A DNA stretch of 13,475 nt, from NCBI GenBank assembly GCA_900763875.1, contig CAAFLX010000031.1, positions 1-13,475 of the forward strand. The letters are read 5' to 3'. This DNA comes from Clostridia bacterium. Its GTDB lineage: Bacteria; Bacillota; Clostridia; Christensenellales; CAG-917. Numbering within the stretch: the stretch's first letter is position 1; every line of letters begins with the position of its first letter. This document shows, piece by piece, positions 7,090 to 13,442 of the stretch. Below the pieces are notes generated by a model that searched no databases, was not told the origin of the DNA, and saw only the letters and a list, made by a program, of their open reading frames with translations. The translations under genes were made by a program, and so were the position numbers.

Positions 7090-7698
7090 GTGACTATGCA
7101 AGTATCCATCATCTTAAACTCAGGTTGCGAAATAAAGCGCAAGATAAAAGGCGACAAAGTCGTATGCTGTGACGGCGGTTTCAACGTATGTCCCGTCAAA
7201 CCCGACGTGATTTTGGGCGACTTCGACTCCCTTGAAAAGCCGCAAGGGCTGGACATTCCTCTTGTCGAGCACAATCCGCACAAGGACGCAAGCGACGGCG
7301 AACTTGCCGTCTACTACGCAAAAGAGGTGCTGGGTGCGGACTCAATCGTCTTTTACGGCATAACGGGCGGTCGAGTCGACCACGTGCTTTGCAATCTTTC
7401 CATTATGCGCCTCGGTGCAACTCTTGGCATGAGCGTAAAAGCCGAGGAGGACGGGCTTGACATTCACTATGTCGAGGGCGAATTTGACCTTGCCACGCAA
7501 AAGGGCGAAACCATTTCGATTATTCCCTACGGCGAGAGCGCGCTTGTGAGCGACTCAAAAAACCTCGAATACCCTCTTGACGAACTCATTCTCAAATCCT
7601 GCGATTCTAGAGGCTTGTCCAACGTATCTCTCGGAGGCAAAATTCATATCAACGTCAAGCACGGCGGCGTTTTCGTTTTCCGCTATATAAAACGCTAA
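7090..7698 (+). CDS. thiN: Thiamine pyrophosphokinase
   Basis: The enzyme transfers pyrophosphate from ATP to thiamine, giving TPP in the cytoplasm. The family blocks are all present in 202 residues (counting from GTG 7090): the active-site stretch CCDGG with KPDVILGDFDSL (39-50), HKDASDGELA (65-74, usually KD-x-TD-x-ELA), GITGGRVDHVLCNL (89-102), and the C-terminal thiamine-binding part RGLSNVSLGG. The start is uncertain. The longest frame begins at GTG 7090, but ATG 7096 (200 residues) may be the real start; the only weak ribosome binding sequence is AAAGAAG (7074-7080), and a possible promoter overlaps the GTG. It is convergent with the thiamine transporter gene thiT, so the two genes form a local salvage module. 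No TPP riboswitch is visible upstream of thiN itself. Confidence 0.93.
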   Translation: MTMQVSIILNSGCEIKRKIKGDKVVCCDGGFNVCPVKPDVILGDFDSLEKPQGLDIPLVEHNPHKDASDGELAVYYAKEVLGADSIVFYGITGGRVDHVLCNLSIMRLGATLGMSVKAEEDGLDIHYVEGEFDLATQKGETISIIPYGESALVSDSKNLEYPLDELILKSCDSRGLSNVSLGGKIHINVKHGGVFVFRYIKR

Positions 7699-7792
7699 AC
7701 AGTTTTGCAATGTTTGATTGCCATATAGGCAAGCAAAAGCAAAAGAAACCGCACATTTTGCACGCTATCAAGCAAAAGTCTTACAAAAGTTG

Positions 7793-7833
7793 CTCGCATT
7801 CTTCAAAATTTTTTTGAAAAATGCGAGTTTTTT
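7793..7833 (+). terminator. Strong rho-independent terminator of thiN
   Basis: CTCGCATT (7793-7800) pairs with AATGCGAG (7820-7827). Past one C-A mismatch the stem continues with TTCAAAA/TTTTGAA (7802-7808 with 7812-7818) around a TTT loop. Six T follow (7828-7833). Between thiN and this hairpin (7699-7792) I see only a weak imperfect hairpin at 7714-7736 and no gene. Confidence 0.85.
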
Positions 7834-7915
7834 CAAAAAGTCCCAATAAAACCAAAATTTGAATTGTATATTTATCGAAAACAAAAAATCATCGTTTTTC
7901 AAAACCTTTCTAACA

Positions 7916-7941
7916 AAAAAGCACGGCACGCCGTGCTTTTT
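7916..7941. terminator. Bidirectional terminator hairpin
   Basis: GCACGG (7921-7926), loop CACG, CCGTGC (7931-7936), flanked by A5 on the left and T5 on the right. It is symmetrical enough to work on both strands. It is the middle of three terminators between the convergent thiN and thiT; no small gene is seen between them. Confidence 0.75.
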
Positions 7942-8003
7942 GAATTATATGCGCAAATAAGGTATTTTCAAGGTCGCAACTCAAAGCGCGCCCCATTGAA
8001 ACG

Positions 8004-8030
8004 AAAAAGGAGAGGTTGCTTGCCTCTCCC
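8004..8030 (-). terminator. Rho-independent terminator of thiT
   Basis: On the - strand GGAGAGG/CCTCTCC (8023-8029 with 8009-8015) closes a 7-nt loop and is followed by TTTTT (8004-8008). It lies 25 nt after the thiT stop codon. Confidence 0.85.
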
Positions 8031-8054
8031 TTTCTTGCCGATTGCAAATTGCAA

Positions 8055-9272
8055 TTATTGATTGTCTTGATTGTCGTTGCAATCCTTGTTTTCGTTATTT
8101 GCTTGATTTGCGATAATTTGCTTGTCAATCTCGTCAAGCTCCTCGTCGCTGTCAACGCCCGTTGCGCCGTCTGCGGTTTGAGTTGCCGCTGCGAGCTTGT
8201 TGACGTCGCTTGATTGTTGCATAGCCGCCGTGAACGACTTTGACGTAAACAAGAAACTGCCTGCAACGAGGGATATTGCCATATCCGCAAATACGTACGT
8301 TGCATTGTAGCCCAAGCTGTATGCAAGCGCGGCTTTGAAATCGGTGTAAGTTGCAAACGCAAACGCACCCGAACAAACGTGGCAAATGTATCTAAACAAC
8401 ACGGCAACCACGCCGCCGAGCAAGAATGCCAAGATTTTTTTCTCTTTGAAAACGCCCTTTTCCATAAAGATGCCGCTCACGCCGACAAGTCCGAATGCGA
8501 GAGGATAGTCGAGCAAGAATTGCATCGGGTGAATGATATAAGGGTCTTGAAGTGCTTGCAACACGCCGTAAAGACTGCAAACGATAAGACCTCTTCTTGT
8601 GCCGAACATACAGCAATAAATCATAAGCGGCAAAAGGCTTGCAAAGGTGATAGAACCGCCGTTGGGAAGCTTGAAAAGTCTTGCATACGAAAGCACGAAT
8701 GCCAGAGCCATTGCAACTGCGCCGTAAACAATCGAGCGAGTGTCGTTCAACTTGCGCTTGTCGCCGACAAACCACAAAACGACCAGCACCGCCAAAATCA
8801 CGACCGCCGACACAACCATGCCGACAAGGCTCATACCGGGATAATATTCTTTGAATTCGCCAAAGTGGGCGTTGTAGTATTTCCACACAACGACGACGAG
8901 CGCGATAAAGCTTGCCAAGAACAATACGCCTGTGACTATCAAGCTGATTTTTGCGGCTTTATTGCTGAAAAGCGAGCTGATAAGCACTGCTATGCCGCCT
9001 GCGACCACCACGATGAGCATTGCAAGAATGGGATAGAAAAGCATTGCTTGCATTTTGTTTATGTTGCGTTGGAACATAACGTATGAGAATACCACAAGCA
9101 TTGTCGCGGCAAATCCCGTGACGATGCCGATTGCGTACTTTTTGAAATCGTTGAATTTTTCACGTTTGAAAAACCACACGAGCAAACCGACCACAATGCA
9201 GCTTGCAATAATTGCAATCGCCGTATAAAGCGCAACGTACTGCAACTTTTCCGCAAGAGTTTTGATGTCCAT
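8055..9272 (-). CDS. thiT: Thiamine ECF-transporter S component ThiT with an extra N-terminal membrane domain
   Basis: Residues about 180-345 form a complete ThiT domain, the membrane S component that binds thiamine and works with an ECF A/A'/T module encoded elsewhere. Diagnostic segments are SYARLFKLPNGGSIT (195-209), YGVLQALQDPYIIHPMQFLLDYPLAFG (235-261), RYICHVCSGAFAF (294-306) and the YNATY element (322-326). ThiT proteins are usually about 180-200 residues with six membrane helices. This one has 405. About 175 residues precede the ThiT domain and hold roughly five hydrophobic helices (about 12-34, 45-67, 76-101, 108-130, 147-169) that I do not recognise. About 60 hydrophilic residues follow it, acidic and Asn/Gln-rich at the end. 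The reading frame is continuous and the ATG is matched to an AGGAG in the riboswitch platform, so the length seems genuine. A TPP riboswitch controls it. Confidence 0.92.
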   Translation of the reverse strand: MDIKTLAEKLQYVALYTAIAIIASCIVVGLLVWFFKREKFNDFKKYAIGIVTGFAATMLVVFSYVMFQRNINKMQAMLFYPILAMLIVVVAGGIAVLISSLFSNKAAKISLIVTGVLFLASFIALVVVVWKYYNAHFGEFKEYYPGMSLVGMVVSAVVILAVLVVLWFVGDKRKLNDTRSIVYGAVAMALAFVLSYARLFKLPNGGSITFASLLPLMIYCCMFGTRRGLIVCSLYGVLQALQDPYIIHPMQFLLDYPLAFGLVGVSGIFMEKGVFKEKKILAFLLGGVVAVLFRYICHVCSGAFAFATYTDFKAALAYSLGYNATYVFADMAISLVAGSFLFTSKSFTAAMQQSSDVNKLAAATQTADGATGVDSDEELDEIDKQIIANQANNENKDCNDNQDNQ

Positions 9273-9412
9273 AAAAAAATCTCCTAACTTGTGCTTAGGA
9301 GAACTTGAAAAGAAAAGGCAATATCGAAACTTTCGTTGTTTTTGCTTCCTTACGCGAGGATTAACTCACAAGTTTGAGGGTATCATCTCAGCTTTACAGC
9401 ACCCCTAGCGAC
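9273..9412 (-). promoter_or_regulatory. TPP riboswitch (THI element) with terminator/SD-sequestering platform
   Basis: Read on the - strand, the aptamer (about 9412-9342) shows the conserved TPP signatures: CTAGGGGTGC, GCTGAGATGATACCC, then GAGTTAATCCTCGCGTAAGG and AAGC. The expression platform follows. An 8-bp hairpin TCTCCTAA/TTAGGAGA (9295-9302 with 9280-9287) and seven T (9273-9279) end directly at the thiT ATG. The 3' arm holds the AGGAG ribosome binding site. An 8-nt aptamer segment AACTTGTG (9367-9374) is exactly complementary to CACAAGTT in the hairpin (9286-9293), giving a ready anti-terminator. TPP binding should therefore switch thiT off. Confidence 0.95.
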
Positions 9413-9416
9413 ACCT

Positions 9417-9445
9417 ATTGTATGCCTCGACGGCGATTTAGTCAA
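9417..9445 (-). promoter_or_regulatory. Predicted sigma-A promoter of the TPP riboswitch-thiT unit
   Basis: On the - strand TTGACT (9440-9445), 17 bp, TACAAT (9417-9422). The start would be near 9410, right at the 5' edge of the aptamer. Confidence 0.8.
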
Positions 9446-9510
9446 TTATTTTGCACAAATAGCAATTTTTTGTTGAAATTTCCTCAAAACTCTCCGATTT
9501 GCGCATTTTC

Positions 9511-9539
9511 TTGACTTATAATACGGCTAGTATTATATT
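9511..9539 (+). promoter_or_regulatory. Predicted sigma-A promoter of mscL
   Basis: TTGACT (9511-9516), 17 bp, TATATT (9534-9539), start near 9546. A perfect 8-bp inverted repeat TATAATAC-N5-GTATTATA (9517-9524 and 9530-9537) fills the spacer and overlaps the -10. Its left arm also contains a second TATAAT. Confidence 0.7.
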
Positions 9540-9571
9540 ATTTACAAATCAACGTAGGAGAAAAACGTTTT

Positions 9572-10201
9572 ATGAAAAAATTCAACAAGCCAAAATTCAA
9601 ACTTTGGCAAGAATTTAAGGCATTCATCAGCAAAGGCAGCGCCCTCGACCTCGCCGTTGGTATGATTATCGGCAGTGCGTTCACCGCAATCGTGACTGCA
9701 CTTGTCAAAGGTATTCTCCAACCCCTCATCAATATGATTTCGCTCGGCGACGGCAAGAGTTTGCAAGTTGTGTTAAGAAACCCCGTCGTGGACGAGGCAG
9801 GCACGATTGTCAAAGAAGCGGTCATTTTGGACTTTGGCGCGGTTATCTCGGCAGTCATCACGTTCTTGCTCACCGCCCTTGTTTTGTTTGCCGTCATCAA
9901 ACTCATCAATTCGGTCAAAGGCGGCTTTACGGGGCTGAAACGCGACGCGCAATTCCTCGATTCGCTCACCCCTGAGGAGAAAGCCACAATCAAAGGCAGA
10001 GTTGCCACCAAAAAAGAGCTTAGAGCAATCAAAGCCGCACGCGACGAAAAAGCCGCGCAAGAGGCAGCGCAAGCCGCCGCCGAGGCAGAAAAGAACAAGC
10101 CCGAATCCACCGACGATTTGTTGCGCGAAATCCGCGACTTGCTCCGTGCCCAACAAGTTGACAAGGCAACCGCCCTGCTTGACGAAACCAAAACCAAATA
10201 A
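9572..10201 (+). CDS. mscL: Large-conductance mechanosensitive channel MscL (long C-terminal linker)
   Basis: This protein forms the pentameric inner-membrane emergency valve that opens on hypo-osmotic stretch. The N-terminal amphipathic helix and first membrane helix carry the hallmark FKAFISKGSALDLAVGMIIG (15-34) and continue through AFTAIVTALVKGILQPLI. A periplasmic loop (about 56-85) and the second membrane helix (about 87-114, ending AVIKLINS) follow. The cytoplasmic bundle helix DDLLREIRDLLRAQQ (181-195) matches that of E. coli MscL. The length is 209 against the usual 130-150, because an Ala/Lys/Glu-rich, probably helical segment of about 60 residues (115-178) lies between the second helix and the bundle, and a short tail follows. 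AGGAG (9556-9560) lies 11 nt before the ATG. The gene is single, with its own promoter and terminator. Confidence 0.95.
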   Translation: MKKFNKPKFKLWQEFKAFISKGSALDLAVGMIIGSAFTAIVTALVKGILQPLINMISLGDGKSLQVVLRNPVVDEAGTIVKEAVILDFGAVISAVITFLLTALVLFAVIKLINSVKGGFTGLKRDAQFLDSLTPEEKATIKGRVATKKELRAIKAARDEKAAQEAAQAAAEAEKNKPESTDDLLREIRDLLRAQQVDKATALLDETKTK

Positions 10202-10224
10202 TTGCAACACGTTTGCAGTTTGTC

Positions 10225-10253
10225 AAAACAGCCGCTCGCCGAGCGGCTGTTTT
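10225..10253 (+). terminator. Rho-independent terminator of mscL
   Basis: A perfect 13-bp inverted repeat, AAAACAGCCGCTC and GAGCGGCTGTTTT (10225-10237 with 10241-10253), encloses a GCC loop and ends in TTTT. It is 24 nt after the mscL stop. Confidence 0.85.
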
Positions 10254-10334
10254 CACGCCTTAATTGCACTTTGAAAACGCTTCGAGCAAAGACGTTTTTG
10301 CGCAAAAGCCCACGTTGACATTTGCTTGTCGCTC

Positions 10335-10363
10335 TTGACTTTTTGAGTGCAAAGTGCTATTTT
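10335..10363 (+). promoter_or_regulatory. Predicted sigma-A promoter of the cation antiporter
   Basis: TTGACT (10335-10340), 17 bp, TATTTT (10358-10363) preceded by TGC (extended -10). The start near 10370 lies downstream of the ATG at 10354, which rules out that ATG as the start. Confidence 0.7.
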
Positions 10364-10401
10364 ATAGCGGTGCGCAAACGCGTGCGAAAGGGAGTGGAAT
10401 T

Positions 10402-11523
10402 ATGATTGCGACAACTCTATCTATGATGGAAGCAAGCAGTATGGCAGGTTATATCATCTTGCTTGTGCTTGGCATACTCTTTGTCGTCAAGGGCGGCGAC
10501 TGGTTTGTGGACGCGGCAAGTTGGATTGCCGAAGTTTCGGGCATACCCCCATTTATCATCGGCGCGACAATCGTGAGCGTGGCAACCACAATCCCAGAGA
10601 TACTGGTGTCGTGCATATCGGCAGGGCAAGGGCAAGCGTCAATGGCAATCGGCAATGCAGTCGGCTCGGTCAACTGCAATATCGCCCTCATTATGGCAAT
10701 CTCGCTCGTGTTCACCGCCCCTGTTTTCAAGCGCAAAGACTTCGCAATCAAAGTCGGCATACTCGTTGCCACAATAGCTCTTTTGTGGGGGCTTAGCGCA
10801 AGCGGCGAGTTCAATTGGTGGAACGCAATCATCATTCTTGCAATGTTTGTGCTTTTCCTCATCGAAAACGTGATAAGCGCAAAAAAGCACTCTCAAACCC
10901 TCGTCAACGACAAAGGCTTTGAGGACATAGAGTCAAACGAGGCAAAGGGCGAAGGTATTTTATTTGACTACTTCCAAAGACAAGAGAGCAAAAAAATCGT
11001 CCTCAAAAAGACAGGCTTAGTCATCGAGAAAAAGGACATTGCCAAAAACATATTCCTCTTTATCCTCGGCGCAGGCGCAATATTCGTGGGCGCGCAGCTT
11101 ATGTGCGACAACGGAGCGGCTCTTGCTCGTGCGCTCAAAGTCCCCGAAGGCATAATCGGCGTCACAATCTTGGCAGTCGGCACGTCTTTGCCGGAGCTTG
11201 TCACCGCAATCACCGCAATCGTCAAAAAGCAATCGGACTTGTCTGTTGGCAACGTCATCGGCGCAAACATCATCGACCTGTCCCTCATACTCCCCCTCTG
11301 CGCCTTCATCACAATGGGCAAGAGCGGCAATCCTCTGCCGGTAGACCCCCAATCGCTGACGATCGATTTCCCCTTCTGCTTGGCGGCGGCAGGCGTTGCG
11401 CTCGTTCCCGCGCTCGTTATGGGCAAATTCAAACGCTGGCAAGGCGTGCTGTTGCTTGCAGGCTATGTGACCTACATCACCCTGCTCATACTCAACACCG
11501 CAGGCGTAATCAAGATTTTCTGA
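10402..11523 (+). CDS. Calcium/sodium antiporter-like CaCA-family exchanger
   Basis: This 373-residue membrane protein has the two inverted alpha-repeats of the Ca2+:cation antiporter family, most like bacterial YrbG and NCX_Mj types. Alpha-1 (about 31-104) holds ATTIPE (61-66) and GNAVGSVNCN (84-93). Alpha-2 (about 225-302) holds AVGTSLPEL (258-266) and GNVIGANIID (283-292). The two ion-binding glutamates are present as E66 and E265, and D292 sits where NCX_Mj has Asp240. About ten hydrophobic helices flank a charged cytoplasmic loop (about 160-215). The frame opens at ATG 10354, but AAAGGGAG (10386-10393) lies 8 nt before ATG 10402 and the promoter -10 overlaps 10354, so 10402 is chosen. 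The likely role is export of Ca2+ or another cation in exchange for Na+ or H+; the ions cannot be settled from sequence. Confidence 0.88.
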   Translation: MIATTLSMMEASSMAGYIILLVLGILFVVKGGDWFVDAASWIAEVSGIPPFIIGATIVSVATTIPEILVSCISAGQGQASMAIGNAVGSVNCNIALIMAISLVFTAPVFKRKDFAIKVGILVATIALLWGLSASGEFNWWNAIIILAMFVLFLIENVISAKKHSQTLVNDKGFEDIESNEAKGEGILFDYFQRQESKKIVLKKTGLVIEKKDIAKNIFLFILGAGAIFVGAQLMCDNGAALARALKVPEGIIGVTILAVGTSLPELVTAITAIVKKQSDLSVGNVIGANIIDLSLILPLCAFITMGKSGNPLPVDPQSLTIDFPFCLAAAGVALVPALVMGKFKRWQGVLLLAGYVTYITLLILNTAGVIKIF

Positions 11524-11556
11524 TTCGCAAAACCCTCATATCGCAATTATTGCAAC

Positions 11557-11586
11557 AAAAAAGCGACGGATTTTCCGCCGCTTTTT
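11557..11586. terminator. Bidirectional terminator between the antiporter and alkaline phosphatase genes
   Basis: GCG-A-CGGA (11563-11570) pairs with TCCG-C-CGC (11574-11581), with one A-C mismatch and a TTT loop. It is flanked by A6 and T5, so it can end the + strand antiporter and the - strand phosphatase (stop at 11642). Confidence 0.8.
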
Positions 11587-11641
11587 GATTGCCATACGTC
11601 TTGATATTTTCTTTTCAAGTACGATTTTTATCGTTTTCAAC

Positions 11642-12799
11642 TTAGATATGCGCTTTTATGATTTTGGGAATATCGCAGTTTTTCAGCATAAATTCCGAGT
11701 TGAAGTAGGAGTAATCCGCCACTTTGAAGTCGATGCCGAAGAAGAATGCGCCGACGTCCGAGTTGGTGTGCGATTTCTTTTCCCACGCATAGTAGACCGT
11801 GCCGTTTTGAGAGTCGTACTTGTTGGGGAGATTGTTTTGCTTGCTCACGCTCAATCCGCCCGTTTCGTGGTCGGCGGTGACGATGATAGCCGTGTCGTTT
11901 CTATCCCCGATCCAGTCGAGAATCATAGCAATGGTATCGTTGAGCGCGCGCATTGCTTTGACCATATTGTCGAAGTCGTTTTTGTGCGAGTACTTGTCAA
12001 CGTGCGCCTGCTCGATCATCAGCACAAACCCGTCCTCGTCCTTTGAGAGAAAGTCGATTGCAAACTTGCTTGCGTCTTTCAAAGACACCGAGCCGCCGTT
12101 GCCGCCCATATCGAACAGACAGTACGCCTTTTGTGCGTCAAGCACGGCTTGTCTGCTCTCAAAATCGTTGCAAAACGCATATCCTTCTTGCTCGATACTG
12201 CCCTGTTTCTTTGCGCAAGATTCGCTTGACGCTCCGCACAACAAATCCACTCCGGACTTGATTTGACTTGCAATGATATCGTCGGTGTCCTTGCGGCTCA
12301 TTGCGTGCGCGCTGAACGCCGCCGGCGTCGCTCCGCTCAATTTGTCCGACGTCACAACGCCCGTAGCCTTGCCCTTGCTCTTGGCAACGTCAAGAATCGT
12401 AACCGTATCCCTGCCGTCCTTGTCCTTGCCTATGCGCCCGTTTTTGGTCAAAACTCCCGTTGCAAGCGCAGTGCCTGCCGCCGCAGAGTCGGTTGTTTTA
12501 GTCGCTCTAAACTTGACGCTCGTGAGCGAATCCGTGTTGACGGACGCCCTCTTCCAATCGCCGAACGTGCAAGCCTCGCCGCTTGTCATCGCTCCTGCCG
12601 CAACGTGTTCAAGTCCCATTCCGTCACCAATAACGTATATGAAATTCTTGACCTTTGCACCCTCTTTGCACTCGACGTTGAGCGCGTCCACGACTTCGCT
12701 TGTTGCGCCTCCGTTTGTTGGCGAGCACGCCGCAAACGTTGCAACGACAAGTGCCAGCACAAATATCAAACTTGCGATTTTCAACAAATGTTTTTTCAT
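11642..12799 (-). CDS. Alkaline phosphatase (PhoA-type), predicted lipoprotein
   Basis: This 385-residue phosphomonoesterase has every metal and catalytic element of the PhoA family. These are DGMG (Asp59), the nucleophile in TTDSAAAGTA (Ser105), ATPAAFSAH with Thr158, Arg169 in MSRK, Glu263, Asp268 and His272 in EQAHVDKYSH, TADHETGG (Asp310, His311), and His344 in HTNSDV. Residue G156 replaces the Asp153 position of E. coli PhoA, while K269 matches its Lys328. The first 25 residues form a signal peptide with a lipobox-like FAAC, so Cys25 is probably lipidated and the enzyme is anchored outside the membrane. Ser as nucleophile means no formylglycine maturation is needed. The start codon follows GGTGGAGAT, a poor but usable ribosome binding site. 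Its promoter is near-consensus; I saw no obvious PhoP box. Confidence 0.95.
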   Translation of the reverse strand: MKKHLLKIASLIFVLALVVATFAACSPTNGGATSEVVDALNVECKEGAKVKNFIYVIGDGMGLEHVAAGAMTSGEACTFGDWKRASVNTDSLTSVKFRATKTTDSAAAGTALATGVLTKNGRIGKDKDGRDTVTILDVAKSKGKATGVVTSDKLSGATPAAFSAHAMSRKDTDDIIASQIKSGVDLLCGASSESCAKKQGSIEQEGYAFCNDFESRQAVLDAQKAYCLFDMGGNGGSVSLKDASKFAIDFLSKDEDGFVLMIEQAHVDKYSHKNDFDNMVKAMRALNDTIAMILDWIGDRNDTAIIVTADHETGGLSVSKQNNLPNKYDSQNGTVYYAWEKKSHTNSDVGAFFFGIDFKVADYSYFNSEFMLKNCDIPKIIKAHI

Positions 12800-12821
12800 A
12801 TCTCCACCGCCTTATATCCAA

Positions 12822-12850
12822 ATTATACTTCCCCGTGCGCGCAAAGTCAA
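12822..12850 (-). promoter_or_regulatory. Predicted sigma-A promoter of the alkaline phosphatase gene
   Basis: On the - strand TTGACT (12845-12850), 17 bp, then a perfect TATAAT (12822-12827). The start near 12815 gives a leader of about 16 nt. Confidence 0.8.
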
Positions 12851-12890
12851 TGCTCAAAAATACCTCTTCAACGAAGTAATAAAACCCACT

Positions 12891-12930
12891 CAATTCGATG
12901 CAATTCGGTGCAATCCGGCTCAATTCAAAC
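12891..12930. repeat. Four tandem 10-bp degenerate repeats
   Basis: Four consecutive 10-bp units start with CAAT: CAATTCGATG, CAATTCGGTG, CAATCCGGCT, CAATTCAAAC. The period matches about one helical turn. They lie 41 bp upstream of the alkaline phosphatase -35 box. Function unknown; they could be regulator sites or simple slippage. Confidence 0.6.
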
Positions 12931-12944
12931 ACCTGATAAAAAGC

Positions 12945-12971
12945 AAAAACCCCACTAAACAGTAGGTTTTT
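12945..12971. terminator. Terminator-like hairpin, probably bidirectional
   Basis: An A-run, then CC..ACT (12950-12956) pairs with AGT.GG (12961-12966) around an AAAC loop, followed by TTTTT (12967-12971). The stem has a small internal loop. On the - strand it would end a transcript from the AbiEii-like remnant side. Confidence 0.55.
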
Positions 12972-13009
12972 AACATTTGTGGTGGACGAAAGCGCTCCAC
13001 AGCCGCACC

Positions 13010-13037
13010 AAAACAAGCCCCTTCTATACTTGTTTTT
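13010..13037. terminator. Weak terminator-like hairpin after the AbiEii-like remnant
   Basis: AAAACAAG (13010-13017) and CTTGTTTT (13029-13036) form a perfect but AT-rich 8-bp stem with an 11-nt loop, starting 8 nt after the remnant's stop. On + a T-run follows; on - the T-run is only the end of the stem. Confidence 0.4.
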
Positions 13038-13044
13038 GAAATCG

Positions 13045-13431
13045 TCAGAACGCTTGTGATTCAATGATTTTCTGCAAAACCGTCTTTGCCTCGTTGTAGT
13101 CAACGTTATCGTATAGAAGCACCGATGTATTATTCTCATAGTCCCTTTTGTAGTAATCACTGTCGGCAATCTCTTGCAGAATACCGTTTATGTCATTTTT
13201 CTGATCTGCCGATTCACAAAACAAGCTGTTCATCCGCTCTTCTCTTGTTTCTTTCACAAGACGTTTTATCGTCAATCCGTCGGATATGAGCGGATACAGT
13301 TTGTATACATCATATAAATGCCTTGATCTCTCTGTTGTTTTCCCTTGAAGATAATAATCGCAAAGCGCAAAAACTTTGTCTATAAGCGTGCGGTCTAAAT
13401 CACTTCTTTTTATAGTCTCAAATTTATTTAT
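13045..13431 (-). pseudogene. 5'-truncated AbiEii/AbiGii-type nucleotidyltransferase toxin remnant
   Basis: The - frame is open for 129 codons from 13431 to the TGA at 13045, with an in-frame TAA at 13432-13434 just upstream. Translated by hand it contains DLDRTLIDKVFALCDYYLQG, TTERSRHLYDVYKLYP, and near the end ENNTSVLLYDNVDYNEA. These match my knowledge of the C-terminal half of AbiEii-family toxins, which are normally about 250-300 residues. The missing N-terminal half would carry the GS-x10-DxD nucleotidyltransferase site. There is no ATG before the middle of the fragment; the only early alternative start is TTG at 13275, without a ribosome binding site. The segment is visibly AT-richer (about 38% GC in sampled lines against about 50-55% in clpB), which suggests acquired DNA. 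It is most likely a decayed, inactive defence or toxin gene. Family assignment is by recognition, not by search. Confidence 0.7.
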
Positions 13432-13442
13432 TTAGTTTTTAT

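Noticed and set aside
7864..8061. A 65-codon + frame between thiN and thiT
   Set aside because: It covers two terminator hairpins and the end of thiT, has no ribosome binding site, and looks like translated non-coding sequence.
8379..9086. A 235-codon + strand frame antisense to thiT
   Set aside because: The translation is His/Cys/Lys-rich with no domain and mirrors the hydrophobic codons of thiT; thiT has clear family motifs and a riboswitch.
10274..10299. A second hairpin AAAACG/CGTTTT after mscL
   Set aside because: The stem is only 6 bp and AT-rich with a long loop; the 13-bp terminator at 10225-10253 already ends mscL.
10354..10401. Upstream ATG start for the cation antiporter
   Set aside because: It overlaps the extended -10 of the predicted promoter and has no ribosome binding site, whereas ATG 10402 has AAAGGGAG 8 nt upstream.
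11642..12799. The alkaline phosphatase as substrate of the anSME-like enzyme
   Set aside because: Both belong to pathways around the same enzyme superfamily, but the active-site motif is TTDSAAAGTA, the normal Ser nucleophile of PhoA, without the C/S-x-P-x-R maturation motif.
12891..12930. The short tandem repeat as a CRISPR array
   Set aside because: Units are 10 bp with no spacers between them, and no cas gene is present.
12624..13169. A 181-codon - frame spanning the phosphatase promoter region
   Set aside because: It crosses a consensus promoter, the 10-bp repeats and two hairpins, overlaps two better-supported frames, and shows no domain.
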